The notes under the pieces: model-generated
What the model saw: the letters and a program-made list of their open reading frames with translations, nothing else
Database searches by the model: none
What the model was told of the DNA's origin: nothing
Assembly: GCA_003956705.1 (NCBI GenBank)
Contig: QZCP01000214.1
Location: 1 to 64,000 of the forward strand
Direction of reading: 5' to 3'
Length of the DNA: 64,000 nucleotides
Origin: Brevipalpus yothersi
Lineage: Eukaryota > Arthropoda > Arachnida > Trombidiformes > Tenuipalpidae
Translations under genes and position numbers: made by a program
Part shown: positions 14,255-24,562 of the stretch, in pieces
How positions within the stretch are numbered: the stretch's first letter is position 1
Layout of the letters: every line of letters starts with the position of its first letter

Positions 14255-15780
14255 TAAATTGCCTCAATACATGTGAGAAAATATCGGATAGAACTTATGA
14301 AATCGATGTCAAAGTGAGTATGAATGATGGTAGAATAATTGATCGAATATAGTCGTCTGATGAGGTAAGAAAGAGAGGGAGAGAGGGAGAATCAATTTGA
14401 TGATATGCATCAATCAATACTATCATCATTATCATCATCACTGCCTTGGAGAGGAAGAGGGAGAAAAGTTCAAAGAAACTCTCATCACAACACTTTATCA
14501 AGTTCAGCATTTCTTGTCGATAAATTGCATCATCATGCATTTGACATTTGCCATGAAAGAAACTTGACCATCATCGAAATGAGGTTGTATAATAGAGAGA
14601 AAAAAAAGAAGAATAATAATAATAATGAGTGCTACTAACTTGCTTTTTTCGAGCATCTTTATCCTTTTGGGTGTCAGCGAATTTAACCACCAAAGGAGAT
14701 GAGCATCCTTCCATAGTTTGGCTGTGATTCATGGTCTTGATCGCATTTATACAACTTTGTCTGGATGAGAAAGTCACAAAGGCGCAGCCTATGGTAGTAA
14801 AATGGGAAGAATAGGAACAAAAACGAGGAGGAAAAAGGGAAGAGGAGGAGGAGGAGGTAAAAAAAGTAGAGAGAAAGAGAAGAGACAAACTCGGATGAGG
14901 ACATGATACAGGAAAGAGAGAATTTTGGACGAAAAATGGGAATAATTATGGAAGCAACAGGCACATTGATCCGTAAACCTAAACACTCACTCACACAACA
15001 CATTGAGCTAAATACAAAGGCAAGAGAGAGAGGAAGAGAGAGAAAGAATAGAAAATATGAAGATGATTGAAGAAGGTAAAAGATGGAGAGAGAGAAATGT
15101 AAGGGGAAGACAGAAAGAGAGAGAGAGAAAGAGAGAAAAAGATGATGAAAATGAGGAATTTGTCCTGGCACCAACAAATGCACAAAATGACAGAGTCTGG
15201 TGTAGAGAGTAAATTGTAAGTGAGCATCTAAAATAGAAGCTTTATCTGTAAAGAATAAGAGTTGAGGCGAAAGAATGCAAGAAAAACATGGCTCGGATCA
15301 TATACTTAGAGTCTACCATTAACAAAACAACCGTTTTGGGCTATCAACTCTCACTTCATGAGTGATAGAGAGCTGTTAACTAGAATTTCATTGAGATTCT
15401 CATCCATCTTTATTCATCTCCAAGAACTTTCGCTCTCTTTCTCTATCATCCACATTGACTTTTGTACCCCACGGTACTTCCTATTCTCTTCTTCTCTTCT
15501 CATCTCTTCCTTCATTCCATTCTTTCCCACTTTTTACCCTCATATTGCTCCTCATACAGCCACTATTCCTCAACATTTCTTCTTCTTTCTTTCTTTCTTT
15601 CTTTCTTTCCTTCCTTCATGATTCTTGCCTATTGCTATTGATTTTTTCCTATTTTCTCTCTTTCCATCCCCTTTCTCACAGAACCCAAAGCTCGTGACAC
15701 AATTCAATACCAGCAACAGATTGCATGAGAGGTATCTAGAAGCCAAAGAAAAATGCTATAAGTTCTTCCAACAGGAGAGT

Positions 15781-15830
<50 letters not shown>

Positions 15831-16536
15831 CATTTTTCAGGATGAGGTAAGCGTTCGATAAGATGGGAGTAAAGAAATAGTTCATCAAGATGAAAAAATC
15901 TCTGGAATGAGAAGGAAAGCAAAAAATTTGATCTCAATCAAAGATGCAATTGAGAATCAAAACTGATTTGAAGAACGGGAATAAATCTATAAACACGTGC
16001 TGGAAACTTGAGTCTAATAAACTCTGCTCAAGGTATAATCATGTTCACTGGGCTGGAAAGTTACGAAAATCTATTGGCCTGTACCGGGAGACTCTTCTCA
16101 TTGGCTACGATCAGAAACGTAAGAATTCCTTATATCCAATCTTAACGGTCAGATTCTTCCACGTGAAGCATCCTCAATTGTACATAACAGAATCAAGAAG
16201 GTGAGAAGGAAAAGAATGTTTTGAATGATCCGAAACTGAATGGAAAACAAATACACATCTACACGTGTATTGGAAGGATGAGAACAAGAATGCAGGAAGT
16301 TGAAAAAGGGAAGCAAGAAAAGTGAACCCTGAAGAGAGTGATTAAGAATTAAGTCAAATAAAATGAGTGAAGAACATCACGATGATAAGGAAGCCCTAAT
16401 GAGCACACTAAAGAGAGTGAGAGAGAGAGAGAGATGAAAATATCTGAATTTATCGATCAAGCAAAAATGTCAATCACGAATAAGTAAGGCACATCTTTAG
16501 TTTCATTCACTTTTCTTCTTCTTCTTCTTCATCCTC

Positions 16537-16590
<54 letters not shown>

Positions 16591-17694
16591 TCTCTCTCAT
16601 CAACTTGCCCACTAACAAAAAAGGAATGATCATCGAAGCATCATGATGTATGGTGACTTACCTCTACTTTGATTATTAGAATCACGAAGAATGGAACACT
16701 CTTCGATGTTACCGAATTGGGCAAACATTAATTTGATATCAGATTCATTACAATTTTTGGATACCATTCCGATAAATAGTTTACGCTCATTACGATTCTC
16801 ACTATCTGCAGGTTTCATTTGGATTGGATGATGCATTCCAGGTAGTGTCTTAATGTTGTGTAGAGCATTTTGAGCATCGAGAGCAGCTTTTCGGGAATAA
16901 AATGTAACAAAACAGCATCCTTTACTTTGACCATTTGCTTTGTCTTTTAATATATTGAGAGAATGTATATCACCATATTCTTCGAACAATTCTCTACACT
17001 CACTTTCCGACCAATCTCGAGGAATCTGTCCGACAAACATTTTAATAGCATTCGGATCAGGCTCTCGCTGTGGATGATGATGTTGCTGTGAAAGTGAATC
17101 ATTTGAATAATGTAAAGAATCACCATTGACTAAATGGTTGGTTGAAGATGAAATTGAGCCACAAGAAGACGGTGAAGTTTCCAGAGCAGAACTTGTGATC
17201 AAATTTCCTAGTGGATTAGAATCAATCATACAGGCGGATGATATGGAGCAGGGAGATGCTGATGAAAGTGATGAGAAAGCTGATGAAGATAAGGATGACG
17301 TCGGTGAAGATGAGGATAAGCTGAGAATTGATGTAGGGAGAGATATCGTTGCTGATGATATTGTTGTTGTTATCGTCGACATCGTCGTCGTCGTTGTCGT
17401 TGTTGCTTCTACTACTACTGATGATGATGTAACGTTTGTTGCTACCGAATCTATGTGAGCAGTTATATTTTTAGGCATCTTTTCTAATGAATTGGATGAT
17501 ATGGAATCAGGTTCACTGGATAACACATTTATATTACACCTGATCAGTGTACTGGTAGCGGTATTATTATTGGTGATGGTGTTGTTGGTTGTGGTGGTAA
17601 TGGTTGGAGAAGTGTTTGAGGTAGATGGTACTTGTGGATGCTCAATCCCGTTTATCGCGCCACTATTACCACTCATCAACAGGCTCATGGACAT
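8648..17694 (-). CDS. CELF: CELF/Bruno-type RNA-binding protein, three RRMs
   Basis: Regulator of alternative splicing and mRNA translation/decay that binds GU-rich elements. The model has five exons: 17694-16662, 14788-14640, 12459-12257, 9575-9468 and 9173-8648, summing to 672 aa. RRM1 (about 217-300) has MFVGQIP and KGCCFVTFYSRKAALDAQNA. RRM2 (about 303-380) has KLFIGMV and, across the splice, SRG|CAFVTF, then TMEGCSSPLVVKFADTQKDK. RRM3 is C-terminal with NLFIYHLPPEF and KCFGFISYDNAISAQAAIQA, ending KSKDRPY. These are family hallmarks. The divergent linker carries poly-Gln, poly-Ala and His runs. A Ser/Thr-rich N-terminus of about 216 residues precedes RRM1, far longer than in short vertebrate CELF1 forms. 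The start is the first ATG; upstream only a GTG is in frame. The last acceptor, at 9173, has a poor pyrimidine tract but is the one that brings in the most coding-like sequence. Confidence 0.93.
9174..16661. other. CELF introns: repeats only
   Basis: This span covers the four CELF introns (about 0.3, 2.7, 2.2 and 1.9 kb), apart from the exons listed in the CELF entry. They hold GA runs at 10306-10339, 11877-11912, 12170-12219, 14175-14251 and 15785-15828, a CT run at 16553-16588, and (TTTC)n at about 15585-15610. Nothing else is recognised. Minus-strand frames around 14683-15183 are Leu/Ser/Phe translations of pyrimidine-rich intron. A plus-strand 86-codon frame at 15944-16204 looks less repetitive but has no recognisable motif. 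Confidence 0.7.
14175..14251. repeat. (GA)n microsatellite in CELF intron
   Basis: About 77 nt of near-perfect GA repeat. On the sense (minus) strand of CELF this is a long CU tract. Confidence 0.96.
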
Positions 17695-17746
17695 GACGCA
17701 AGTTGCCTTTTTAATATACACACCAGCAAATATACTAAACTACTGA

Positions 17747-17975
17747 CCAAAAGAGAGATGCAAAATAGATCGGTTCTTGTACATGTATATATGTGATCGA
17801 GGCAACCAAACAGTTTTGTGTGTGTGTATGTTTCCCTCTGTCAATGTAGTGAGAGGCACACATACATACACTTACTTTACTTTACTTTACTTTCACCAAC
17901 ATCGACAAGATCGATATGATCAACAAACTTAACTTCGTATATGGCCGATCAATAACTGTTAATCATACAAAATGG

Positions 17976-18013
<38 letters not shown>

Positions 18014-19300
18014 TGTGAGAAAGAGTGAAAGTAAAAGGATCGCGAGGCAACAAGTGAATACTTTCTCTTTACTGCCAGGAAGTCAAATGTACTTCTTGTA
18101 CTTTTATCATATATGTATAAGGTTTTATATGATGAAATTTAGTGATGAAAGAGAAATCACTGTGAGAGTAACATAGCACACACATATATATATACATTGA
18201 AGCAATTTGAAATAGTAACAGAGAAATGATAGTAATAATAATAATATATAATGATGATAATGACAATAATAATAATCGACTTCACTTGGTATCCAATAAA
18301 AAACAATGAAGAAGTTACTGTTGATTTATTTGTCAACCTACCTATGATCTATTGATAATGATGATACCTATTGAGGTGATATTTTTTATGTGTATGTATA
18401 ATTTTTTTATGGATGGCAGCTGTTTTTATCGGTTTTTTTCATCAGTTTTACAAACTTTAGGTAAATTTTCATCATCGTTGAAACTCACAGTCTCATAACT
18501 TAGTAAGAATAGTTGTGACCAGAAGCTTTTTTCTGAAAAACTGAACCTCGTTCATTTAGAACACAGACATCTACAATATCTCGGGCGACACATGATAAAT
18601 GAAGGAAACTTATAATTACCTTGATAATAGTGAATCCTATAGCCACATGATCTCATGAAGTTACTGAATAATAATCAAGATTATCATTGAAACTGATGAG
18701 CACACACACAACATGTGTGTATCTAAACGAAACTCAAAAAAAAAGTAAAAATTGAAACACACTTTGAGCCGGTTGAACGATTTTTCGATTTGATGATAAT
18801 CAGGACGATCAAAAAATAAATTTCAAATTAGATGGTGATACAAATTGTGACATCTTGACCATTTTAATACAATGAAAGTAAAGAGAATTTTTTCACACAC
18901 ATGATAATAATGACACAAACATTCAATACACAGTGAATCAGATACACAACAGAAACTGTACTTGAAACTTTTTCTTGAAATTTTTGATTAACATGTATTA
19001 TTGCTCTTCTCCCGCTGAAGCATGATACTTGCTACTGCTTGAATATCATGAAGAAGAGAGAAAAGTATCGATAACATCTCATCGAGAGAGAGAGAGAGAG
19101 AGACTCACTTTCATGATGAAAGTTTCATGATGAAAATATATTTTCTCATCACCATTCAGCATACACCATCTAGTGTGTTGGATGGTTACGATAGGTTTTC
19201 GGATTGGGATAAGAACTTATACTGATTGAAACTTTTTGAACAACGAAATTAATTGACATGCTTGCAATGAAAAATGTTCATGATGGTCAGTGGACATAAA
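17747..19300. other. Intergenic, 5' side of CELF
   Basis: Holds the presumed CELF promoter or 5' UTR. Simple repeats include (ACTTT)n at about 17870-17893, GA at about 17979-18006 and AAT-type runs near 18240. A short direct repeat of TTTCATGATGAAA-type sequence lies at about 19108-19135. No exon is supported. Confidence 0.55.
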
Positions 19301-19609
19301 TTATGTGGCTGGTGCAGATTTATCGCGTTTTTCTAGGAGAAAGATTATTTCTTCAATCAGATTTCGGAATTCACGATCTTGTAGGATTGCATCTTTGAGA
19401 AATGTTCTGTCCCATGGAGGTTGTCCAAAATTGGTTGATTTTCGATTGAAGTTTTGGGTTTTGTTTCTGATTTGAATGGATTTTTGTTTAAGCACATTAC
19501 GAATCGTTTCCTGGATTCTTGGTGATTTCATTAGCTCTTTTATTCGTTCATCATTCTCAAGATCTGTTTCAATATCATCACATGAGTATTCAGCCAAAAT
19601 ACGATCCAT
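19301..19609 (-). CDS. Uncharacterised 102-aa protein
   Basis: Unrecognised. A single-exon frame from an ATG at 19609 to TAA at 19301. The N-terminus is acidic (DDIETDLENDERIKELM). A charged middle (ETIRNVLKQKSIQIRNKTQN) is followed by a QPPWDRTFLKDAILQD segment and a helical, possibly coiled-coil, end (FRNLIEEIIFLLEKRD). No signal peptide or membrane segment is visible. Composition is coding-like, unlike the Leu/Ser repeat frames elsewhere. It lies head-to-tail behind BET1 copy A, and its upstream region shares a 56-60-bp element with that gene's promoter, which supports it being transcribed. It could be one exon of a longer gene. Confidence 0.45.
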   Translation of the reverse strand: MDRILAEYSCDDIETDLENDERIKELMKSPRIQETIRNVLKQKSIQIRNKTQNFNRKSTNFGQPPWDRTFLKDAILQDREFRNLIEEIIFLLEKRDKSAPAT

Positions 19610-19800
19610 GATGAAACTCGATGATTGATAAGAGCTCAAACTAGTCTAAGAATCAGAATGGTATAACTATTGTTGAGTCAACTGTTGAATGTTTCCAGAT
19701 CACAATTGAAATCACATTGATGTTAAATTGTTTTCCCTTGCCCACAATTCCACAAACGCTCACAATAAACGTTCAAATGAACATGAATCAGAAGATCGCA

Positions 19801-19856
19801 ATGAATCGCGCTTTCAGTATATAAACAAAAACATGCGCCATTAAAACACGTGTCAT
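19801..19856. promoter_or_regulatory. CACGTG-containing element, copy 1
   Basis: The stretch starts ATGAATCGCGC and continues into ACATGCGCCATTAAAACACG, then TGTCAT. It includes the E-box CACGTG at 19847-19852. It lies about 190-250 bp upstream of the ATG of the 102-aa gene. A second copy at 20785-20844 keeps both blocks with slightly different spacing. A TATA-like TATATAAA sits between the blocks. Confidence 0.5.
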
Positions 19857-20141
19857 AATAAAAAACTGTCATCTTTGATAGGAATGTGAGATTCACATGG
19901 TTGAGAATTTATATCAGAACTTGAAATTGGAATTGTTGATTATGGTCACATTCTTTTGTTTGAGGTGGTTTCTGAGATCTTGAGGAAAGAATCACAATAA
20001 TTGGGAGAAAAAATAGTAATGAACGCTTGAGAGATGAGCACACAAAATGGATATGATTTGGTCGTGTTTTCCAGTAAAAAATTTCTATTTGAGGAATAAC
20101 AATTCTTCGATTCTTGGCACAACAAAAGAGAATGATTAGTT

Positions 20142-20627
20142 TTATCTGAATCTAACCATCATATATATTAAGAAGAAGATGAAGGCTGCAAATCCTAAGA
20201 GATAAAAGATGAGTTTATTTCCCGGTAAAGATGCTAAACGAGTAACTCTCTTCATGGAAGAGGAAAGTCTACCCCAAGTTGAATCCATTTCGGTGTCCAT
20301 CTCTTTGAGGAATGTATTTTGATATCGTATTTCATCACCCATATCTATAGTTAACTACAGACAAACAAATGATAGGAAAAAATCAATCTCAACATCAATT
20401 TTTAAAACACAAAATCTTACCGATTTCAATTGAGTAACTTTCCCCTTTAAACCGGTGATGAGAAATTCATTTTCAGGCTCAATGAATTCAGCTTCTTCTG
20501 TAATTTCAACGCACGAAAGATTAATTAATAATCATCATCCTAGGAACAAGATCAAAAGACCATTCCTCATGTAAGTAAACTTACCATATGATGTTGATGA
20601 ATATGACACATTATTTCGACGAGACAT
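20142..20627 (-). CDS. BET1: BET1-family SNARE, copy A
   Basis: Tail-anchored Qc-SNARE for ER-to-Golgi vesicle fusion. Exons 20627-20585, 20497-20421 and 20354-20142 join in frame to 110 aa (human BET1 is close to this length). It begins MSRRNNVSYSSTS. The SNARE helix follows from about residue 18, with LITGLKGKVTQLKS, then GDEIRYQNTFLKEMD and TEMDSTWGRLSSSMKRV. A single C-terminal membrane anchor of about 18 residues (IFYLLGFAAFIFFLIYM) is followed by a short basic end. The introns are 87 and 66 nt. The gene is divergent from RARS, with ATGs 422 bp apart. A closely related copy lies at 23106-23597. Confidence 0.92.
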
Positions 20628-21049
20628 GGTGATGATGGGGAATGATAGCAGGTACACAAGATGAATTCAAATCTAATTGAGTCGCTCCACTATTCAATCA
20701 GAATCATAATCAATTGTTTGAAAGAAATCAATTCACACACATTCAATAATTTGCCAACAATCAAGAGAATGTTGATGTGTACACATGAATCGCGCCTCAA
20801 TCAATACAAAACACAAAAACATGCGCCAATAAAACACGTGTCATCATGTGTTAACTTTATCATTTTCTTCTTCTTGGTGATAAAAGTTCTGTGTGAAAAT
20901 ATATCTTACATTTTGACTGGTCACCTTTGGTGTGTTCAAATTGTGTTTCAATCTTTGCTCAAATTGATTGTTGTTGGTGAAAATCGGTGATCTGTCGAGT
21001 AGTGTCAAGCAACAGATATCTTCCAGTAAAAGACAATAGAGTAGACAAG
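20628..21049. promoter_or_regulatory. Divergent BET1-A / RARS promoter region
   Basis: 422 bp separate the ATG codons of two genes pointing away from each other, so both promoters must lie here or overlap. It contains the second CACGTG element. RARS has an in-frame open stretch back to 20987 but no earlier ATG in that frame. Confidence 0.6.
20785..20844. promoter_or_regulatory. CACGTG-containing element, copy 2
   Basis: Same two blocks as copy 1: ATGAATCGCGC at 20785-20795, then AAAAACATGCGCCAATAAAA and CACGTGTCAT ending at 20844. The E-box is at 20835-20840. It lies about 210 bp from both the BET1-A and RARS start codons. BET1 copy B lacks it in its upstream 100 bp. Confidence 0.5.
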
Positions 21050-22875
21050 ATGGATAATATTGCCAAAAAATTGGAAGATATTTTCACTCAATCCATAGCG
21101 ATATGTTTTCCACTCATGTCGGACACCAAAGCGATCATTCGTCCAAGTTCACATGCTGATTATCAGTGTAATTCGGCGATGGCCATTGGTCAAGGATTGA
21201 AGAAGAAAGGTGAATCAATGGATCCACGATCAATTGCTGACCAGCTGGTTAAACGATTACCACAGAACGATATTGTTCATGAAGCCCAGATAACCGGTGG
21301 CTTTATCAATATTCATCTTAAGCAAGATTTTGTTAATGGTAAAGTTTTGCAATTATTGAAAGAAGGAATTCATGTCTCTTGTGATCGTCAAGATCGAGTG
21401 GTAATTGATTACAGTTCACCCAATATTGCCAAAGAGATGCATGTTGGCCATCTTCGATCCACGATTATCGGTGATTGTATTGCCAATGTACTGGAATTTC
21501 TTGGCCATGAAGTGATTCGAATCAATCATCTCGGTGATTGGGGAACCCAATTTGGTATGCTCCTGGCTTATTTGATGGAAAAGTATCCCGATTATTTGGA
21601 CAAGCCACCGGCTATTGGTGATCTGCAAAAGTTTTATCAAGAAGCCAAGAAACGTTTTGACGATGATGTTGAGTTCAGTAAAAAAGCGAAAGAATGTGTG
21701 GTCAAGCTACAAGCTAAGGATCCAAAGTTTTACAAAGCCTGGCAAATGATATGTGATATTTCTCGTAAAGAGTTTGAAGTTATTTACGAAATGTTGGATG
21801 TTAAAGGACTCAAAGAGATGGGCGAATCGTTTTATCAAGATATGATGGTAGAAGTAGTTAATGATGTGAAACAGAAAAAGTTGGCTGTAGAGGAAGAGGG
21901 AAGATTGATAATGTGGCCTGATCCAACTACTTGCCAGATTCCATTGACTTTGGTGAAATCTGATGGAGGTTTCACGTACGATACATCTGATTTGGCTTGT
22001 ATCAAGTATCGAATTCAAGAACAAAAAGCATCCAAGATTATCTATGTGACTGATAGTGGCCAGGAAATGCACATCAAAGCCGTCAAAAGTGCAGCTATTC
22101 TTGCAGGCTATTTGCAGCCTGATACTGTTAATGTTCAATTCGTAGGATTTGGAGTTGTTACAGGTATTTTTCATTAATTCAGTAGCTGAGTTACAACCGA
22201 TCTAATTGTATTTCTTTCCTAGGTGCTGGAGGTAAAAAATTCAAGACTCGATCTGGCGATACAGTTCGATTGAGGGAACTTTTGGACGAAGGCTTAGAGA
22301 GAGCTGGTGCTAAACTTCGTGAAAAAGAGCGAGATAAAGAAATGACCGAAGAAGAACTTGCAATTGCCCAAAAAGCTGTGGCAATGGGCTGTATCAAATA
22401 TTCGGATCTTGCTCATGAGCGTGTTAAAAATTATGAATTCAGTTTTGATCGTATGCTGGATGATCGAGGGAACACAGCAGTATACTTGCTATACTCTTTA
22501 GCTCGAATCAATTCCATTATTCGTAAAGCTAATCTGGACCAAACTGTTGAAACTATCGCCCAACAAACTCAGAGGCTGAATCTTTCCCACATTCGAGAGC
22601 TTCGTCTTGCCAAAGCCATCCTAAAGTTCCCCGAAATCATTCTACAGGTGGCTGATACCTTGATGCCTCATTATCTTTGTGGATATCTTTTCGATCTTTC
22701 CGTGATATTCTCAGAATTTTATGAACAATGTTATTGTATCGAAAAAGTTCGGGGTAGTGGTGATGAGGAAGTTTTCAAAGTTAATTACGATCGTATTTTA
22801 CTATGTGAGGCAACTGCTAGGATTTTGAGTAAGGGACTACAACTACTTGGTATAAAGCTTGTGGAGAAGCTATAA
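21050..22875 (+). CDS. RARS1: Arginyl-tRNA synthetase, cytosolic type
   Basis: Class I aminoacyl-tRNA synthetase charging tRNA-Arg. Exons 21050-22163 and 22223-22875 flank a 59-nt intron and join as ACAG|GT, giving 588 aa. An N-terminal additional domain (YQCNSAMAIGQ) is followed by the HIGH-type signature SSPNIAKEMHVGHLRSTIIG (His131 and His134), HLGDWGTQFGM, and SDGGFTYDTSDLA. FKTRSGDTVRL stands where a KMSKS loop would be. The anticodon-binding domain contains RMLDDRGNTAVYLLYSLARI and LCEATARILSKGLQLLGIK. These place it with eukaryotic cytosolic RARS1, not the mitochondrial enzyme. The leucine-zipper N-terminal extension that anchors mammalian RARS1 in the multi-synthetase complex is absent from this model, so it resembles the free short form unless an upstream exon exists. 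Confidence 0.97.
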
Positions 22876-22891
22876 ATGATTGATCAATTGT

Positions 22892-22925
22892 AATAAAAAT
22901 AATCTGATAATGCTTCTTTAATAAA
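22892..22925 (+). terminator. RARS poly(A) signals
   Basis: Two AATAAA hexamers at 22892-22897 and 22920-22925, 17 and 45 nt after the RARS stop codon. They lie well before the convergent BET1-B gene that ends at 23106. Confidence 0.6.
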
Positions 22926-23105
22926 AGAAAGTTCCATTGATAACTTTGTCTGGAATTTGTAATGTTTATTCAGAAATATCTGCTGTATTGTAAAAGAATC
23001 GCAAACAATCAACATCAGCCTGATCGTATTTTTCATTAAAAAATGCTCTATCAAATGATCAACAATTAGAATATCTCACATGGGATGACAATACGATAGC
23101 AAGTT

Positions 23106-23597
23106 TCATCTGAATCTAATCATCACATATATTAAGAAGAAGATGAGGACAGCAAATCCTAATAAATAAAAGATGAGTTTGTTTCCCGGCAATGATGCAA
23201 GACGAGTGACTCTCTTCATGGAAGAGGAAAGTCTACCCCAAGTTGAATCCATTTCGGTGTCCATCTCTTTGAGGAATGTATTTTGATACCGTATTTCATC
23301 ACCCATATCTATAGTTAACTGCAAATAAACAAATGATTGGAAAAAACAATATCAAATCAATTTTTACAATACAAAATCTTACCGATTTCAATTGAGTAAC
23401 TTTTCCCTTTAAACCGGTGATGAGAGATTCATTTTCGGGTTCAATAAATTCGGCTTCTCCTATGAATTCAAAGTACACAGACAAAAAATTTATTATCAAC
23501 GTCGACGAATTATCAAAGAACAATCATTCACAATCACTCAACAATTAAAAAATAACTTACCATATGATGAAGAAGTTGCATTATATCGACGAGACAT
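23106..23597 (-). CDS. BET1: BET1-family SNARE, copy B
   Basis: Paralogue of copy A. Exons 23597-23561, 23459-23383 and 23318-23106 give 108 aa with the same two intron positions and phases. The SNARE helix and anchor are almost identical; visible changes include FAVLIFFLIYVMI in the membrane segment and EAEFIEPENESL in place of ...ENEFL. The short N-terminus differs (MSRRYNATSSS). Intron sequences of 101 and 64 nt still align with those of copy A, so the duplication is fairly recent. It is convergent with RARS. Both copies keep intact frames and splice sites, so neither looks like a pseudogene. Confidence 0.9.
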
Positions 23598-24562
23598 TTT
23601 CGCTGAAATGATGATGACATATACACACAAAATACACAAACAAAATCAGCTGGAAATTCAGTTACGAAAACAGAGGGCGTTCTTTTTTTTTACCGTTAGT
23701 TTGAATGCTTTCTTGTAACGATTTCGTTCGTTAAAGTTTGATTCGTCAAGAAAATTCTCATTTCATCATTTCACGACCAGAGTCATTCTTTTCTTTGGAT
23801 TCCTTGTAGTTTGGACAGAAGAAACTGGAAAAGATGATAAGAATGCTTGATACCCATCAAATGGATTCCTCAACCAGCTGAGAATATCAATGATAAACTA
23901 TGATTACAAAGTTCACCAATAAGAGGAAGATGTGTTATCACACACAAAATGATTGAGACTTTCTACAGTTCTGGAAGAATCTTCTTAGGGAAAGGGAAGA
24001 ATATGGATAGATGGGAAAAATTTGTGAGAAGCCTCATGGATCAAAAATTGGTAAGATGGAAGGATGAGAGAGGGACTGATCATAAAATCTTCTCTTGATA
24101 TTCTTTTGAATATTATTGGGAAAATTTTTCTCGAAATCAGAGCTTCGCCAGCACCTCAAAGCATTTGAATTCTAGTAGATCCTATAGAAGATGAAAAAAT
24201 CGTTAGATGTTTCAAGATGGAAAAAATTCATTTTCCGTACTCAAGGTAAAAAAGATAATTAGATTTGTTGAAGCTTAGTCATGGAGTATTGTGTCTGAAG
24301 ATAAGAAATTTTCAAGTATCTTTTTCCCGATTGAGTGATATTAATCTATTCAGCTAGTCGAATTCGGTTCATCAGACACAGATTGATACTATAATCCGAT
24401 GGTAATGACCGGTTATCAAAGTATTACTGAATCAAGACATGAGCAAATGATAGAGTTCACATTCAAGTGCATACCCTTGGTATATTATATAAAGGGCTAG
24501 AGTTTTTCAATCAATGTTCAAAAGTATTCCCGGACAGAATTGATCAGCCATCAACCCTCACA
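23598..24562. other. Intergenic BET1-B to GILT
   Basis: AT-rich sequence divergent between BET1-B (-) and the GILT-like gene (+). It should contain both promoters, but no clear motif is seen beyond a TATATAAAG-like string near 24485-24493, about 75 bp upstream of the GILT ATG. Confidence 0.5.

Noticed and set aside
14683..15183. 166-codon minus-strand frame in a CELF intron
   Set aside because: Leu/Ser/Phe-rich translation of pyrimidine-rich intron that partly overlaps the true RRM2 exon in another frame.
15944..16204. 86-codon plus-strand frame antisense in a CELF intron
   Set aside because: Less repetitive than its surroundings, but no motif, no splice partner and a length that chance allows.
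17126..17458. Acidic 110-codon plus-strand frame with Asp/Glu/Val runs
   Set aside because: Antisense shadow of the Ser/Thr-rich CELF coding exon.
21707..22174. 155-codon minus-strand frame
   Set aside because: Antisense shadow of the RARS catalytic exon; no protein motif of its own.
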